This document shows, piece by piece, positions 8,800 to 17,510 of a DNA stretch of 64,000 bases. The notes under the pieces were generated by a model. That model searched no databases. It was not told the DNA's origin and saw nothing but the letters and a program-made list of their open reading frames with translations. Made by a program: the position numbers and the translations under genes. The DNA comes from Oscillospiraceae bacterium (lineage in GTDB: Bacteria; Bacillota; Clostridia; Oscillospirales; Oscillospiraceae): the NCBI GenBank assembly GCA_018385135.1, contig JAHAWY010000050.1, positions 105,464 to 169,463 of the forward strand, given 5' to 3'. Positions within the stretch are counted from its first letter, which is position 1. Each line of letters begins with the position of its first letter.

Positions 8800-10134
8800 A
8801 TGAGACTGCTTGGAAACGGCAGATTGATAACGAGAGACAGCGGCGCTCCTTATTTTGAAAACGGCGGCGTTGTTATGGAGGGAGACAGCATAGTCGAGGT
8901 CGGCGAATACGCCGCCTTGCTTGAGAAGTACCCTCAAGCGGAGCTTATTGACGCCCGCGGCGGTGTTATCATGCCGGGACTGATAAACACGCACGACCAC
9001 CTCCGCTCAATTTTTTCTCGAGGCGCAGATATAGCCGCGCCTCCTAAAAAGACCTTCCTGCAGCTTCTTGAGGAGGGCTCATGGGCGCTGGATAGAAAGA
9101 TGAAGCGCGCGGATGTGTCCGCTGCGGCTGACTGTGCTTTTATCGAATGTGTGGAAAATGGCGTCACCACCGTTTTTGAACATCATGCAAGCTACGGAGA
9201 GGTGCCGGGCAGCCTTTTCGCAATTGAAGAAAGTGCCGCGCGTCACGGTGTTCGCGTATGCCTGTGCTATGATATTTCCGACCGCGAGGGCGAGCGTAAG
9301 ATGAAGCAGGCGGTGAAGGAAAATGTTGAGTACATCGAGCATATGCGCCAAACGCAGGATGACCGCGCCCTTGGTGTGATGGGGCTTAACGCTCAATTTA
9401 CGCTATCTGACGCAACGCTTGATTACTGCGCGTCAAAAGCCCCGCAGGGGGCGGGCTGGCATCTGCACGTTGCCGAGGCTGCGCTGGATGTGACAGACTG
9501 CCTAAACAAGCATGGTATACGCCCGCTTTTCCGTCTATACGATTTCGGCATTATCGGCAATAAAACGATTTGCAGCCATTGCACTCATGTAAACGAGCGT
9601 GAGATGGACGTTTTGAAAAACAACGACGCTTTAGTAATTCATAATCCCGAAAGCAGCATGAGCCGAGCCACGGGCTGCCCTCCGCTGTTGAAGCTGCTTG
9701 AGCGGGGGGTAGTCGTGGGACTCGGAAGCGACGGCTGCGGTGCGGATATGCTAAGAGCCTTTAAAACCGCAAGCCTGCTTCACAAGCATGAGCTGAGTGA
9801 TGCCACCGCCGTGTGGAATGAGATCCCGACCCTGCTTTTTGAAAATAATGCGAAAATCGCATCAAGGTTTTTTAAGCGTCCGCTGGGAGTGTTAAAGCCC
9901 GGTGCGCACGCGGATTTGATCGTACTAGACTATACGCCCGTTACGCCTATGACGGCGGACAACTTTAACAGCCATATCCTTTTCGGCATGAACGGGGCAA
10001 TGACGCGAACTACAATTATCGGCGGGGAGACCAGAATGCTCGACCGCGAGCTTATAGGTGTTGATAAGCAGCAGGAATACGCCCATGCGGCGGAGCTTTC
10101 CGCGGAGCTGTGGAGACGTATGAAGAAAAAATAG
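8800..10134 (+). CDS. SsnA-like metal-dependent aminohydrolase
   Basis: A 444-residue amidohydrolase-superfamily enzyme. Metal-binding positions are visible: NTHDH near 63-67, HLHVAEA near 222, SHCTHV near 259, and GLGSDGCGA near 307 for the catalytic aspartate. Overall similarity is to the putative aminohydrolase SsnA, which in other bacteria sits with selenium-dependent purine/xanthine catabolism genes; no such partners are visible here. The substrate is probably a purine-like or other cyclic amine but is unproven. The ATG at 8800 is chosen because GGGAGGG at 8787-8793 is correctly spaced for it; a TTG at 8794 directly abuts that site. It is transcribed from the promoter at 8722-8750. Confidence 0.82.
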   Translation: MRLLGNGRLITRDSGAPYFENGGVVMEGDSIVEVGEYAALLEKYPQAELIDARGGVIMPGLINTHDHLRSIFSRGADIAAPPKKTFLQLLEEGSWALDRKMKRADVSAAADCAFIECVENGVTTVFEHHASYGEVPGSLFAIEESAARHGVRVCLCYDISDREGERKMKQAVKENVEYIEHMRQTQDDRALGVMGLNAQFTLSDATLDYCASKAPQGAGWHLHVAEAALDVTDCLNKHGIRPLFRLYDFGIIGNKTICSHCTHVNEREMDVLKNNDALVIHNPESSMSRATGCPPLLKLLERGVVVGLGSDGCGADMLRAFKTASLLHKHELSDATAVWNEIPTLLFENNAKIASRFFKRPLGVLKPGAHADLIVLDYTPVTPMTADNFNSHILFGMNGAMTRTTIIGGETRMLDRELIGVDKQQEYAHAAELSAELWRRMKKK

Positions 10135-10146
10135 GCAGTATTTGCA

Positions 10147-10180
10147 GGGCGGGGGCGTTGATAAGCGTTTCCGCCCTTAT
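10147..10180 (+). terminator. Possible terminator after the SsnA-like gene
   Basis: GGGCGGGGGCG pairs with CGTTTCCGCCC (three G-T wobbles), followed by TTATTGTTTT. Confidence 0.5.
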
Positions 10181-10262
10181 TGTTTTGCGCTTTAGGACGC
10201 ATAAGCATTTTCGTGCAGGCTCGTTCATAGTATCGTTATATAACAGGATGGGAGATGATACT

Positions 10263-11051
10263 TTGAACAAGCTGAAAACATGGTTCGGGCGGCTTTCTCT
10301 GACAGAGAGAAGGTCAATTGCATCCTTGGGTGCGCTGGCGCTGATAATCGCCGTTGCGCTGCTGATAAACAATCCCGTAATTGTCGGAGTTTCCGCAGTA
10401 AAGCGCGAGCTGCCGATATACTGCGTTGAACGCGACAACAAATGCGCAAGCCTTTCCTTTGACGCGGCGTGGGGAAATGAGGATACACAGGAGCTCATAG
10501 ATATACTGGCACGCTATAATGTAAAAGCAACTTTCTTTGTTGTGGGACAATGGGTAGACAAATTCCCGGAATCGGTGAAAGCGCTGCATGACGCAGGACA
10601 TGAGGTCATGAACCATTCAAATGACCATGCACATTTTTCAAGGCTGTCCTCCGAGCAGATTATCAGTGATATCAATGCCTGCAACGACAAAATAGAGAGC
10701 GTTACCGGCGTTCGTCCAACACTTTTCCGCTGCCCCTATGGTGAGTATGACGACAACGTGATAAAATCAGTTAACTCAATGGGAATGACCGCCGTGCAAT
10801 GGGATGTTGACAGCTTGGATTGGAAAGACTTGCCTGCATCGGAAATCTCGCAGAGGGTGACGAGCCGCGCACAGGCCGGGAGCATAATACTCTTTCACAA
10901 TGCCGCAAAAAACACTCCTGCCGCGTTGCCTGAGATTATTGAAACGCTTATCGCCGACGGCTTTGAGCTTGTGCCGATATCGGAGATCCTGCTGACGGGA
11001 GACTATGAAATTGATAACACGGGCAGGCAGTGCAGGCTTAAAGATACATAA
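10263..11051 (+). CDS. PdaB-type polysaccharide deacetylase
   Basis: About 262 residues. One N-terminal membrane anchor (ALALIIAVALLI) is followed by a carbohydrate-esterase-4 NodB domain. The three family motifs are seen: ASLSFDAAWG near 64, with the DxxWG form typical of the PdaB branch instead of DDG; HEVMNHSNDH near 112 with the metal histidines; and RCPYGEYD near 155. PdaB-type enzymes act on cell wall or spore cortex glycans, and sporulation genes elsewhere in the window fit that role. A TTG at 10263 is preferred because GGGAG lies eight bases upstream. An ATG at 10248 is also possible but lacks a good site. Confidence 0.85.
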   Translation: MNKLKTWFGRLSLTERRSIASLGALALIIAVALLINNPVIVGVSAVKRELPIYCVERDNKCASLSFDAAWGNEDTQELIDILARYNVKATFFVVGQWVDKFPESVKALHDAGHEVMNHSNDHAHFSRLSSEQIISDINACNDKIESVTGVRPTLFRCPYGEYDDNVIKSVNSMGMTAVQWDVDSLDWKDLPASEISQRVTSRAQAGSIILFHNAAKNTPAALPEIIETLIADGFELVPISEILLTGDYEIDNTGRQCRLKDT

Positions 11052-11112
11052 GCTGCATTAATCAGTATATGAGTATATGGGAAAAGCGAGCGCTTCGGAA
11101 GAATGCACGCTT

Positions 11113-11159
11113 ATAGCTTAAAGAGCGTCAGACACTTTGTCTGCCGCTCTTTAAGCTAT
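11113..11159. repeat. 47-nt long perfect hairpin, probable bidirectional terminator
   Basis: ATAGCTTAAAGAGCG and its exact complement flank CAGACA-CTT-TGTCTG with one T/C mismatch, giving about 21 paired bases with a 3-base loop. It lies between the convergent deacetylase and apbE genes. There is no U-tract immediately after either arm, so termination is likely but not certain. Confidence 0.65.
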
Positions 11160-11232
11160 GTATTCCGTTAAGAATAGTGTAAAGCCGAGAAATATACGTT
11201 AAGCTTTTATAAAAGTGAAATTTTTAAGCCTC

Positions 11233-12231
11233 TTAATGCGTTATTATATATGAGGTTTCAAAGCCCTCGGAAAAATGCAGCTCGTAATCGTCGGTAATAA
11301 ACATCCCGTATACGCCGTCTATGCTGTTGAGCAGCTCCATGCCGCGCTCTAAGCCCAAGGCGAAGCAAGCGGTACTGAGCGCGTCGCCATCCGTTGAGCT
11401 TTCGCTGACGATGGTAACGGAGAGCAGACCGTTTTCCACCGGCATTCCCGTTGAGGTGTCAAGTATGTGGTGATACAAAACGCCGTCTTTTTCAAAGCAG
11501 CGTTCATATACGCCTGAGGTGACGACCGAACCGTCGCTTATTTTTAGGGTCGCGGCGCTTTCTTCGGCAAAGGGCTTTTGAATTCCGACAGAAAAGCTGC
11601 TGCCGTCTGGCTTGCCGCCGATGCACAAAACATTACCGCCGAGATTTATTATCGCGTGCTCAACGCCCTGCGAGAGCAGGTGCTCTTTCAGCCGGTCAGC
11701 GATGAAGCCCTTGGCGATCGCGCCTAAGTCAATGCGTGTGTAGGGAGAGGAAAAGCTAACGGTGTTGCCCTCAAGCCTTACGCTTTGGTAATCTACCATC
11801 TCGGCAGCCGCGGCGAGCGCAGCCGCGTCGGGAAGCTGCGGCTCATCTGAGCCAAAGCGCCAAAGAGAGCTGACAGGCTCGATTGTAAGGTCAAAAGCGC
11901 CGTTTGAAAGCTCGCAGTAATTGAGACCTTTGAGCAAAAGCGCCGCCGTATCGTCTGAAACGGTGCTGATTTTTCGCTCATTGAGCAGGGAAATCTCCGA
12001 GTCCTCAATGTTGCGGGAAAACAGAGCCTCATACTCGCGGCAAAGCTCAAAGCAGGAGTCTATTATGCTCTCGTCCGAACTGTCGTATAGGGTGATTTTA
12101 ACGGCAGTTCCGAGCAGAAGGGCGCTTTTGGAAACGCTTTTACTTGCAAGTGTCGAGCAGCCGCAAAGAAAAAGCGTTAAAACTGTTAAAAAATACGATA
12201 AATACCTTAGTCTTCTTCGGCAAAAAGTCAT
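11233..12231 (-). CDS. apbE: FAD:protein FMN transferase (ApbE lipoprotein)
   Basis: 332 residues. A signal peptide ends in the lipobox LCGC (cysteine 25), so this is an extracytoplasmic lipoprotein. The ApbE core is clear: RIDLGAIAKGFIADR, INLGGN, DTSTGMPVE and STDGDALSTACFALG. ApbE transfers FMN from FAD onto a Thr or Ser of target flavoproteins, including RnfG and RnfD. The gene is divergent from rnfCDGEAB, so it is almost certainly the flavinylating enzyme for that complex. GAGGAA precedes the ATG. Confidence 0.95.
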   Translation of the reverse strand: MTFCRRRLRYLSYFLTVLTLFLCGCSTLASKSVSKSALLLGTAVKITLYDSSDESIIDSCFELCREYEALFSRNIEDSEISLLNERKISTVSDDTAALLLKGLNYCELSNGAFDLTIEPVSSLWRFGSDEPQLPDAAALAAAAEMVDYQSVRLEGNTVSFSSPYTRIDLGAIAKGFIADRLKEHLLSQGVEHAIINLGGNVLCIGGKPDGSSFSVGIQKPFAEESAATLKISDGSVVTSGVYERCFEKDGVLYHHILDTSTGMPVENGLLSVTIVSESSTDGDALSTACFALGLERGMELLNSIDGVYGMFITDDYELHFSEGFETSYIITH

Positions 12232-12312
12232 ATAAACAAGTTCCTCATTTAAATTTCTTTTATTATTTTATTACAAACATTTTTGTTTATCAAGTCTTTG
12301 CGTTTTTTGTAC

Positions 12313-12341
12313 TTTACCTTGAATTCGACCTGAGCTATAAT
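12313..12341 (+). promoter_or_regulatory. Promoter of the rnf operon
   Basis: TTTACC and TATAAT with 17-bp spacing, about 160 bp before rnfC. The -35 box is imperfect. Confidence 0.55.
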
Positions 12342-12347
12342 CATACT

Positions 12348-12468
12348 TATATAGAGTGCATATAACATATGTTAACATTTAGACAATTTGCTGTTATCAA
12401 TCCATAAGAAATTTGTTATGGGTTTAACGGTGAGTATATCGCTGGCTTGCAAAGCAGCAAGCCTTTTT
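12348..12468 (+). promoter_or_regulatory. Rnf operon leader with attenuator-like terminator
   Basis: Between the promoter and rnfC, a hairpin GGCTTGC-AAAGCA-GCAAGCC at 12444-12463 is followed by five T, a classic intrinsic terminator ahead of the first gene. An upstream TTGCTG (about 12389) can pair with CAGCAA inside the terminator, a possible antiterminator. A further small stem (CCATAA/TTATGG) lies between. No known riboswitch class is recognised. Confidence 0.5.
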
Positions 12469-12500
12469 GTGCGAGAAATAGGAAAATAGGAGGAATAGCT

Positions 12501-13877
12501 GTGCTCAAAAAAAAGCTCAACGGAGTACACGCGCCGCATAGGAAAAATACGGCGGGAGATAAGCCTCAACGCATACCGACTCCGTCACTGGTCACAATCC
12601 CGATGTCAATGCACATCGGCGCTCCGGCAAAACCTGTTGTCAGCGTTGGCGATGAGGTCAAGGTAGGTCAAATGATAGCCGAAGCAAACGGCTTCGTTTC
12701 CGCATCCATCTACGCGAGCGTTTCCGGAAAGGTAAAAAAGATTGACGATGTGCTTGTTGCCGGCGGTCAGTATATTCCTGCCGTTACCATTGAGTCGGAC
12801 GGAGCACAGACTGCCTTTGAAGAGTTGACTCCTCCGACGGTCACAAATACCGATGAATTTGTTGACGCCGTCCGTCGCAGCGGACTTGTCGGCTTGGGCG
12901 GTGCGGGCTTCCCGACTGCCGTTAAGCTCAAGGTCAATGACCTTTCAAAGATTGAAGCCATCATTATTAACGGCGCTGAGTGTGAGCCATACATAACCTC
13001 CGATACCAGAACTATGATAGACGACGCGGACTTCGTCTGGGAGGGCGTTAAGCTTTTGCAGAAATACATGGAGGCAAAGCGCGTTATCATCGCAATTGAA
13101 GATAATAAGCCCCAGTGCATTAAAAATTTCCGCGAAAAGTGTCAAGGCGAGACAGGCGTTGAGGTGAAGGCTTTGCCCGCGCTCTATCCTCAGGGCGGAG
13201 AAAAGGTGCTTATCTATAACACCACCGGAAAAATCGTTCCAGAGGGCAAGCTGCCCATCGACGTGGGCGTGGTAGTTTTAAACTGCACAACGCTTGCCGA
13301 TATAGCCAAGTTTATAAAAACCGGTATGCCCCTTGTTGAAAAATGCGTGACGGTAGACGGCTCCGCCGTCTGTCAGCCGAAGAACGTCATCGTTCCCGTG
13401 GGTACACCCCTGAAGGATGTTTTCGATTTTTGCGGCGGCTTTAAGAAACCGCCCAAAAAGGTGCTTTACGGCGGTCCTATGATGGGCATTGCGGTGCCCG
13501 ATTTGGACGTTCCTATCCTCAAAAACACAAACGCCGTCCTCGCCTTTGCCGAGGAGGACGCGGTTTTGCCGAAGTCTACCGCCTGCATCAGGTGCGGACG
13601 CTGCATTGCGCACTGTCCGCTGAAGCTTATGCCCGCGGAGATCGAGAGCGCCTACAAGGCTAAAGACTTTGAGCTTTTGGGCGAGCTGAAGGTGAACATC
13701 TGCATGGAATGTGGCTGCTGCGCCTTTGTCTGTCCGGCGAGACGACCGCTGGTGCAGGTTAATAAGCTTGCCAAAGCAGGACTGCGCGATTATCAGAAGC
13801 AGCAAAAGGAGCTTGCCGAAAAGCAAAAGGCAAGGGAAGAAGCAAAAAAGCAGAAGGAGAATACGACTAATGGCTAA
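12501..13877 (+). CDS. rnfC: Rnf electron transport complex subunit C
   Basis: 458 residues from a GTG at 12501 with AGGAGGAA just upstream. An N-terminal RnfC/SLBB-type region (MHIGAPAKPVVSVGDEVKVGQMIAE) is followed by the glycine-rich GLGGAGFPTAVKL and NGAECEPYITSDTRTM motifs of the NADH/FMN domain. Two ferredoxin-type clusters follow, CIRCGRCIAHCP near 361 and CMECGCCAFVCP near 400, and a basic, charged tail. RnfC is the peripheral subunit that exchanges electrons with NAD in the ferredoxin:NAD oxidoreductase that pumps sodium or protons. It is first in rnfCDGEAB and overlaps rnfD by 8 bases. Confidence 0.96.
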   Translation: MLKKKLNGVHAPHRKNTAGDKPQRIPTPSLVTIPMSMHIGAPAKPVVSVGDEVKVGQMIAEANGFVSASIYASVSGKVKKIDDVLVAGGQYIPAVTIESDGAQTAFEELTPPTVTNTDEFVDAVRRSGLVGLGGAGFPTAVKLKVNDLSKIEAIIINGAECEPYITSDTRTMIDDADFVWEGVKLLQKYMEAKRVIIAIEDNKPQCIKNFREKCQGETGVEVKALPALYPQGGEKVLIYNTTGKIVPEGKLPIDVGVVVLNCTTLADIAKFIKTGMPLVEKCVTVDGSAVCQPKNVIVPVGTPLKDVFDFCGGFKKPPKKVLYGGPMMGIAVPDLDVPILKNTNAVLAFAEEDAVLPKSTACIRCGRCIAHCPLKLMPAEIESAYKAKDFELLGELKVNICMECGCCAFVCPARRPLVQVNKLAKAGLRDYQKQQKELAEKQKAREEAKKQKENTTNG

Positions 13878-14787
13878 CTTTATTGTTTCAGTTTCTCCGC
13901 ATCTTCGAGAAAAAACGGATACCGCGTCGATTATGCGCGATGTGCTTATCGCGCTCGCGCCCGCTCTAATTGCCTCCTTTATCATTTTCGGTGAAAGAGT
14001 GCTGCTGGTGGTTGCAGTGTGTGTTGCCACCTGCTGCTTATGCGAATATCTCTTTGAAAAGATAACAAAAAAACCCTGCACCGTACGCGACTGCTCCGCC
14101 TGCGTAACGGGTGTGCTGCTGGCATACAACCTGCCGGTCGGCATTCCGCTGTGGCAGGCGGCGTTTGGCAGCGCGGTTGCGATAGTTGTTGTGAAAATGC
14201 TGTTCGGCGGCATCGGTCAAAATTTTGCAAACCCCGCCATTACTGCGCGCATTATCATGCTGCTGGCATTCTCCGGCACAATGACGACATGGACCTTCCC
14301 CGACACCGTTTCCTCGGCAACGCCTCTGGCACTCCTTTCCGGTCAGGCGCAGGGCGAGCTTCCGAGCCTTACCAATATGCTGCTCGGCTTACATGGCGGC
14401 TGCATCGGCGAAACAAGCGCGATTGCGCTTTTGCTTGGCGGAGCTTATCTGCTGATTAGGCGCGTTATAACATGGCATACGCCGGTCGCCTTCATAGGAA
14501 CGGTTTTCGTTTTCACGCTCCTGCTCGGTGAGCAGCCCGTCTATCAGATACTCTCCGGCGGTCTGCTGCTTGGCGCTTTCTTTATGGCGACAGACTATGC
14601 TACGACCCCATCCACAAACTCCGGTCGTCTTATTTTCGGCATTGGCTGTGGACTTATCACAGTTTTGATACGAGTCTGGGGAAGCTATCCTGAGGGCGTG
14701 TCTTTCTCTATCCTTCTGATGAATATTCTCACCCCGCATATTTCCAAGCTCACGCGTACAAAGCCCTTTGGAGGTGTTGAAGCATGA
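13870..14787 (+). CDS. rnfD: Rnf complex subunit D
   Basis: 305 residues with about nine membrane segments. Conserved RnfD blocks include GGIGQNFANPAITARI, the flavin-attachment region VSSATPLALL (threonine in the S-A-T motif) and ATDYATTPSTNSGRLIFG. It is a membrane subunit carrying covalent FMN, in the ion-pumping part of the complex. The ATG at 13870 with GAAGGAGA upstream overlaps the rnfC end; a longer frame upstream is not used because it lies inside rnfC. Confidence 0.96.
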   Translation: MANFIVSVSPHLREKTDTASIMRDVLIALAPALIASFIIFGERVLLVVAVCVATCCLCEYLFEKITKKPCTVRDCSACVTGVLLAYNLPVGIPLWQAAFGSAVAIVVVKMLFGGIGQNFANPAITARIIMLLAFSGTMTTWTFPDTVSSATPLALLSGQAQGELPSLTNMLLGLHGGCIGETSAIALLLGGAYLLIRRVITWHTPVAFIGTVFVFTLLLGEQPVYQILSGGLLLGAFFMATDYATTPSTNSGRLIFGIGCGLITVLIRVWGSYPEGVSFSILLMNILTPHISKLTRTKPFGGVEA

Positions 14788-15305
14788 AAAAGGATTTTGT
14801 AATGCCCATCGTCGTGCTTACGGCGATTTGTTTGATAGTTTCCGCCGCGCTTGCTTTCACCAATATGAAAACAGCGCCCATCATTGAGGAAACAGAGCGC
14901 AAGGCTGCTGAGGCGGCGCGCATTGAAATGCTGCCCGAGGCGGACTCCTTTACGCGAATGGAGCTTAGCGGTCTGCCCGCCTCCGTCACGGAGGCGTATT
15001 CAGCCGACAACGGCGTAGGCTATGTGTTCATGCTTGAAACCAAAGGCTACGGCGGTGTTATCAAGCTCATCTGCGGTGTTGACGCGGACGGAGCGATAAC
15101 AGACAGTAAGGTGCTTTCCCATTCCGAAACCAAGGGTCTCGGCTCTAAGATTACCGGAGATGACTTTAGAGGACTGTTTATAGGCAAGGACTCCTCGCTT
15201 GAAGGGGTTGACACCATTTCCGGCGCGAGCATTTCATCGGGCGCTTATATTAACGCCGTCAGAGATGCTTTTGCGGCGTATGAAATTGCAAAGGAGGCGA
15301 GGTAA
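14784..15305 (+). CDS. rnfG: Rnf complex subunit G (flavoprotein)
   Basis: 173 residues. One N-terminal membrane anchor is followed by an FMN-binding domain exposed outside the membrane. The ApbE target motif is SGASISSGAY near the C-terminus, and KGYGGVIKLICGVD and ETKGLGSKI are family blocks. It carries the covalent FMN transferred by the divergent apbE product. ATGA overlap with rnfD indicates translational coupling. Confidence 0.96.
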   Translation: MKKDFVMPIVVLTAICLIVSAALAFTNMKTAPIIEETERKAAEAARIEMLPEADSFTRMELSGLPASVTEAYSADNGVGYVFMLETKGYGGVIKLICGVDADGAITDSKVLSHSETKGLGSKITGDDFRGLFIGKDSSLEGVDTISGASISSGAYINAVRDAFAAYEIAKEAR

Positions 15306-15995
15306 GTGTCTAAGCTCGGTATACTCACAAAAGGTATCATCAAGGAAAACCCCGTTTTGGTGCTCGTTCTAGGCACCTGCCCGACTCTGGCGGTTACAAC
15401 GCAGGCCTCCAACGCAATAGGCATGGGACTTGCGGCTACCATCGTTTTGCTTTGCTCCAACATCGCTATCTCCGCACTGAGAAAAGTAATACCGGACAAT
15501 GTTCGCATTCCCTGCTACATAGTGCTTATCGCAGGCTTTGTAACCATAGTTCAGATGCTTGTTAAGGCGTTTTCGCCTGCGCTGGATGAGGCGCTGGGCA
15601 TATACCTGCCGCTGATCGTTGTTAACTGCATTATCCTCGGCAGGGCAGAGATGTATGCAAACAAAAACACCGTCGGAGACTCGGCGCTGGACGCTATCGG
15701 CATGGGACTCGGCTTTACGCTTGCCCTGTTTGTAATGGCTTCTATCCGCGAGGTTCTCGGAAGCGGAACGTGGTTTGGCATGGAGATACCCGTACTCATC
15801 GACAACAACATCTCCATTATGACTCTTGCTCCCGGCGGATTTTTCGTATTCGGCTGCCTTATCGCGCTTGTAAACCATATTTCCCGCGGCAGGGCAATCA
15901 AAAAGGACAGCTTCGGCTGCGCGGGCTGCCCCTCGGCAAAGGCCTGCGGCAAGCTTGGCTGCTCGGAGTGCGCAGCGCAGGAGGATAAAGTATGA
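15306..15995 (+). CDS. rnfE: Rnf complex subunit E with cysteine-rich tail
   Basis: 229 residues with about six membrane segments. Family blocks include KENPVLVLVLGTCPTLAVTT, YLPLIVVNCIILGRAE and SIREVLGSGTW. The start is a GTG directly abutting the rnfG stop, with AAGGAGG about ten bases upstream. Beyond the usual end, a tail of about 30 residues contains CAGC, C, and CSEC arranged like a small metal or iron-sulfur site (six cysteines). It is a membrane subunit of the sodium/proton-pumping ferredoxin:NAD complex. Confidence 0.95.
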   Translation: MSKLGILTKGIIKENPVLVLVLGTCPTLAVTTQASNAIGMGLAATIVLLCSNIAISALRKVIPDNVRIPCYIVLIAGFVTIVQMLVKAFSPALDEALGIYLPLIVVNCIILGRAEMYANKNTVGDSALDAIGMGLGFTLALFVMASIREVLGSGTWFGMEIPVLIDNNISIMTLAPGGFFVFGCLIALVNHISRGRAIKKDSFGCAGCPSAKACGKLGCSECAAQEDKV

Positions 15996-16606
15996 CAGAA
16001 TTAGCTCATTTCGATTTTAAGGGACTCGTTATAATCCTTATGTCGGCGGTTTTCGTCAACAACTATGTCCTTTCAAAGTTTCTCGGCATTTGCCCTTTTT
16101 TGGGCGTGTCTAAAAAGCTGGATCAGGCAACAGGCATGAGTATTGCCGTTATCGTCGTTATGCTGTTTGCCACGGCGGTAACATGGCCTATTCAGTATTA
16201 CCTTCTCAACCCTAACGGTATGGGCTATATGCAGACCATCGTTTTCATCCTTGTTATCGCGGCTTTGGTGCAGCTCGTGGAAATCGCTTTGAAAAAATAC
16301 GTTCCCTCGCTGCACGCGACTCTCGGCGTATATCTGCCGCTTATCACCACCAACTGCGCGGTTTTGGGCGTTACGATACTTAATATCGACGAGCAGTACG
16401 ATTTTGTTGCCTCAATGGTAAACTCCCTGGGATCGGGTCTTGGCTTCATGCTGGCTATGGTGTTGTTTGCAGGTGTTCGCTCCCGCATTGAAAACTGCGA
16501 AGCTCCCGAAGCGTTTAAGGGTTTGCCCATAACACTGGTCGCAGCTTCGATAGTGTCTGTTTCCTTCTTCGGCTTCGCCGGGGTCATCGAGAACCTATTC
16601 TCATAA
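15992..16606 (+). CDS. rnfA: Rnf complex subunit A
   Basis: 204 residues with six predicted membrane helices, paralogous to RnfE. Conserved blocks are FVNNYVLSKFLGICPFLGVSK, LGVYLPLITTNCAVLG and AGVRSRIE. The RnfA/RnfE pair is thought to hold a buried [2Fe-2S] cluster through the conserved GICPFLG and TTNC cysteines. ATGA overlap with rnfE. Confidence 0.96.
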   Translation: MTELAHFDFKGLVIILMSAVFVNNYVLSKFLGICPFLGVSKKLDQATGMSIAVIVVMLFATAVTWPIQYYLLNPNGMGYMQTIVFILVIAALVQLVEIALKKYVPSLHATLGVYLPLITTNCAVLGVTILNIDEQYDFVASMVNSLGSGLGFMLAMVLFAGVRSRIENCEAPEAFKGLPITLVAASIVSVSFFGFAGVIENLFS

Positions 16607-16618
16607 GGAGGCGACGAT

Positions 16619-17446
16619 ATGAATGAGATTTATTACGCAATTATAGCCGTTTCCGTCATCGGTGTTATCTGCGCCGTGCTGCTTGCCGTTGCCTCAAAGG
16701 TAATGGCAGTTAAGGAGGATGAACGCTTTCCCGCCATCCGCGCCTGTCTGCCCGGAGCTAACTGCGGCGCCTGCGGCTATGCCGGCTGCGATGGCTACGC
16801 CAAGGCTCTGGTAGAGGATGAGAACGTTAAAACAAACCTCTGCATTCCGGGAGCGGACGCTGTTTCCAGACAGCTCAGCGAGCTGCTTGGCGTCGGCTTT
16901 GAGGACGTTGTTGAGCAGGTAGCCGTCATCAAGTGTAAGGGCGACTGCACAGTTACCTCCGAAAAAATGGACTACTACGGCATGAAAAGCTGCGCTGCCG
17001 CGCGACTGCTTTACGGCGGCATGGGTAAATGCACCTATGGCTGCATAGGTCTTGGCGACTGCGCGAAGGTCTGTCCGAATAACGCCATCTGCCTTGAAAA
17101 CGGTATCGCTCACGTTGATACCCGCCGCTGCAGCGGTTGTGGTATGTGTACCAAAACCTGTCCGAACCATCTCATTTCGCTTATGTCTGATGTTGAGAAG
17201 ATGCTCGTAACCTGCTCAAACACGGAAAAGGGCGCTTCCGTTCGCGGCAAATGCTCGCACGGCTGCATTGGCTGCAAAAAATGCGCCAGAGAGTGTCCTG
17301 TCGGGGCGATCACGGTTGAAAACAACCTTGCCAGCATTGACTACGATAAATGTACAGACTGCGGTCACTGTGCGGAGATCTGCGTTACCGGCTGCATCAT
17401 GCACGAGGACTTTTCGGGTATCCACCGCGTAAAGGCGGCAGAATAA
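16619..17446 (+). CDS. rnfB: Rnf complex subunit B (polyferredoxin)
   Basis: 275 residues. One N-terminal membrane helix is followed by the RnfB cluster motif CLPGANCGACGYAGC. Several ferredoxin-type cysteine motifs come next: CTYGC-CAKVCP, CSGCGMCTKTCP, CSHGCIGCKKCARECP and CTDCGHCAEIC. It is the ferredoxin-accepting subunit. The multi-cluster form is usual for clostridial Rnf. A 12-base gap containing AAGGAGG follows rnfA. A hairpin lies just after the stop. Confidence 0.96.
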   Translation: MNEIYYAIIAVSVIGVICAVLLAVASKVMAVKEDERFPAIRACLPGANCGACGYAGCDGYAKALVEDENVKTNLCIPGADAVSRQLSELLGVGFEDVVEQVAVIKCKGDCTVTSEKMDYYGMKSCAAARLLYGGMGKCTYGCIGLGDCAKVCPNNAICLENGIAHVDTRRCSGCGMCTKTCPNHLISLMSDVEKMLVTCSNTEKGASVRGKCSHGCIGCKKCARECPVGAITVENNLASIDYDKCTDCGHCAEICVTGCIMHEDFSGIHRVKAAE

Positions 17447-17455
17447 TAAATAATC

Positions 17456-17482
17456 AAGCTCCGCCCGGGCAGGGCGGAGCTT
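17456..17482. terminator. Hairpin after rnfB
   Basis: AAGCTCCGCCC pairs perfectly with GGGCGGAGCTT around a GGGCA loop. There is no T-run, so it may only attenuate transcription into the next two genes or protect the rnf mRNA end. Confidence 0.55.
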
Positions 17483-17510
17483 GCCTGCTGTGAAAGATTG
17501 GAGCAAGGCT

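Noticed and set aside
13278..14213. 311-codon minus-strand frame across rnfC and rnfD
   Set aside because: Shadow frame; rnfC and rnfD on the plus strand are unambiguous.
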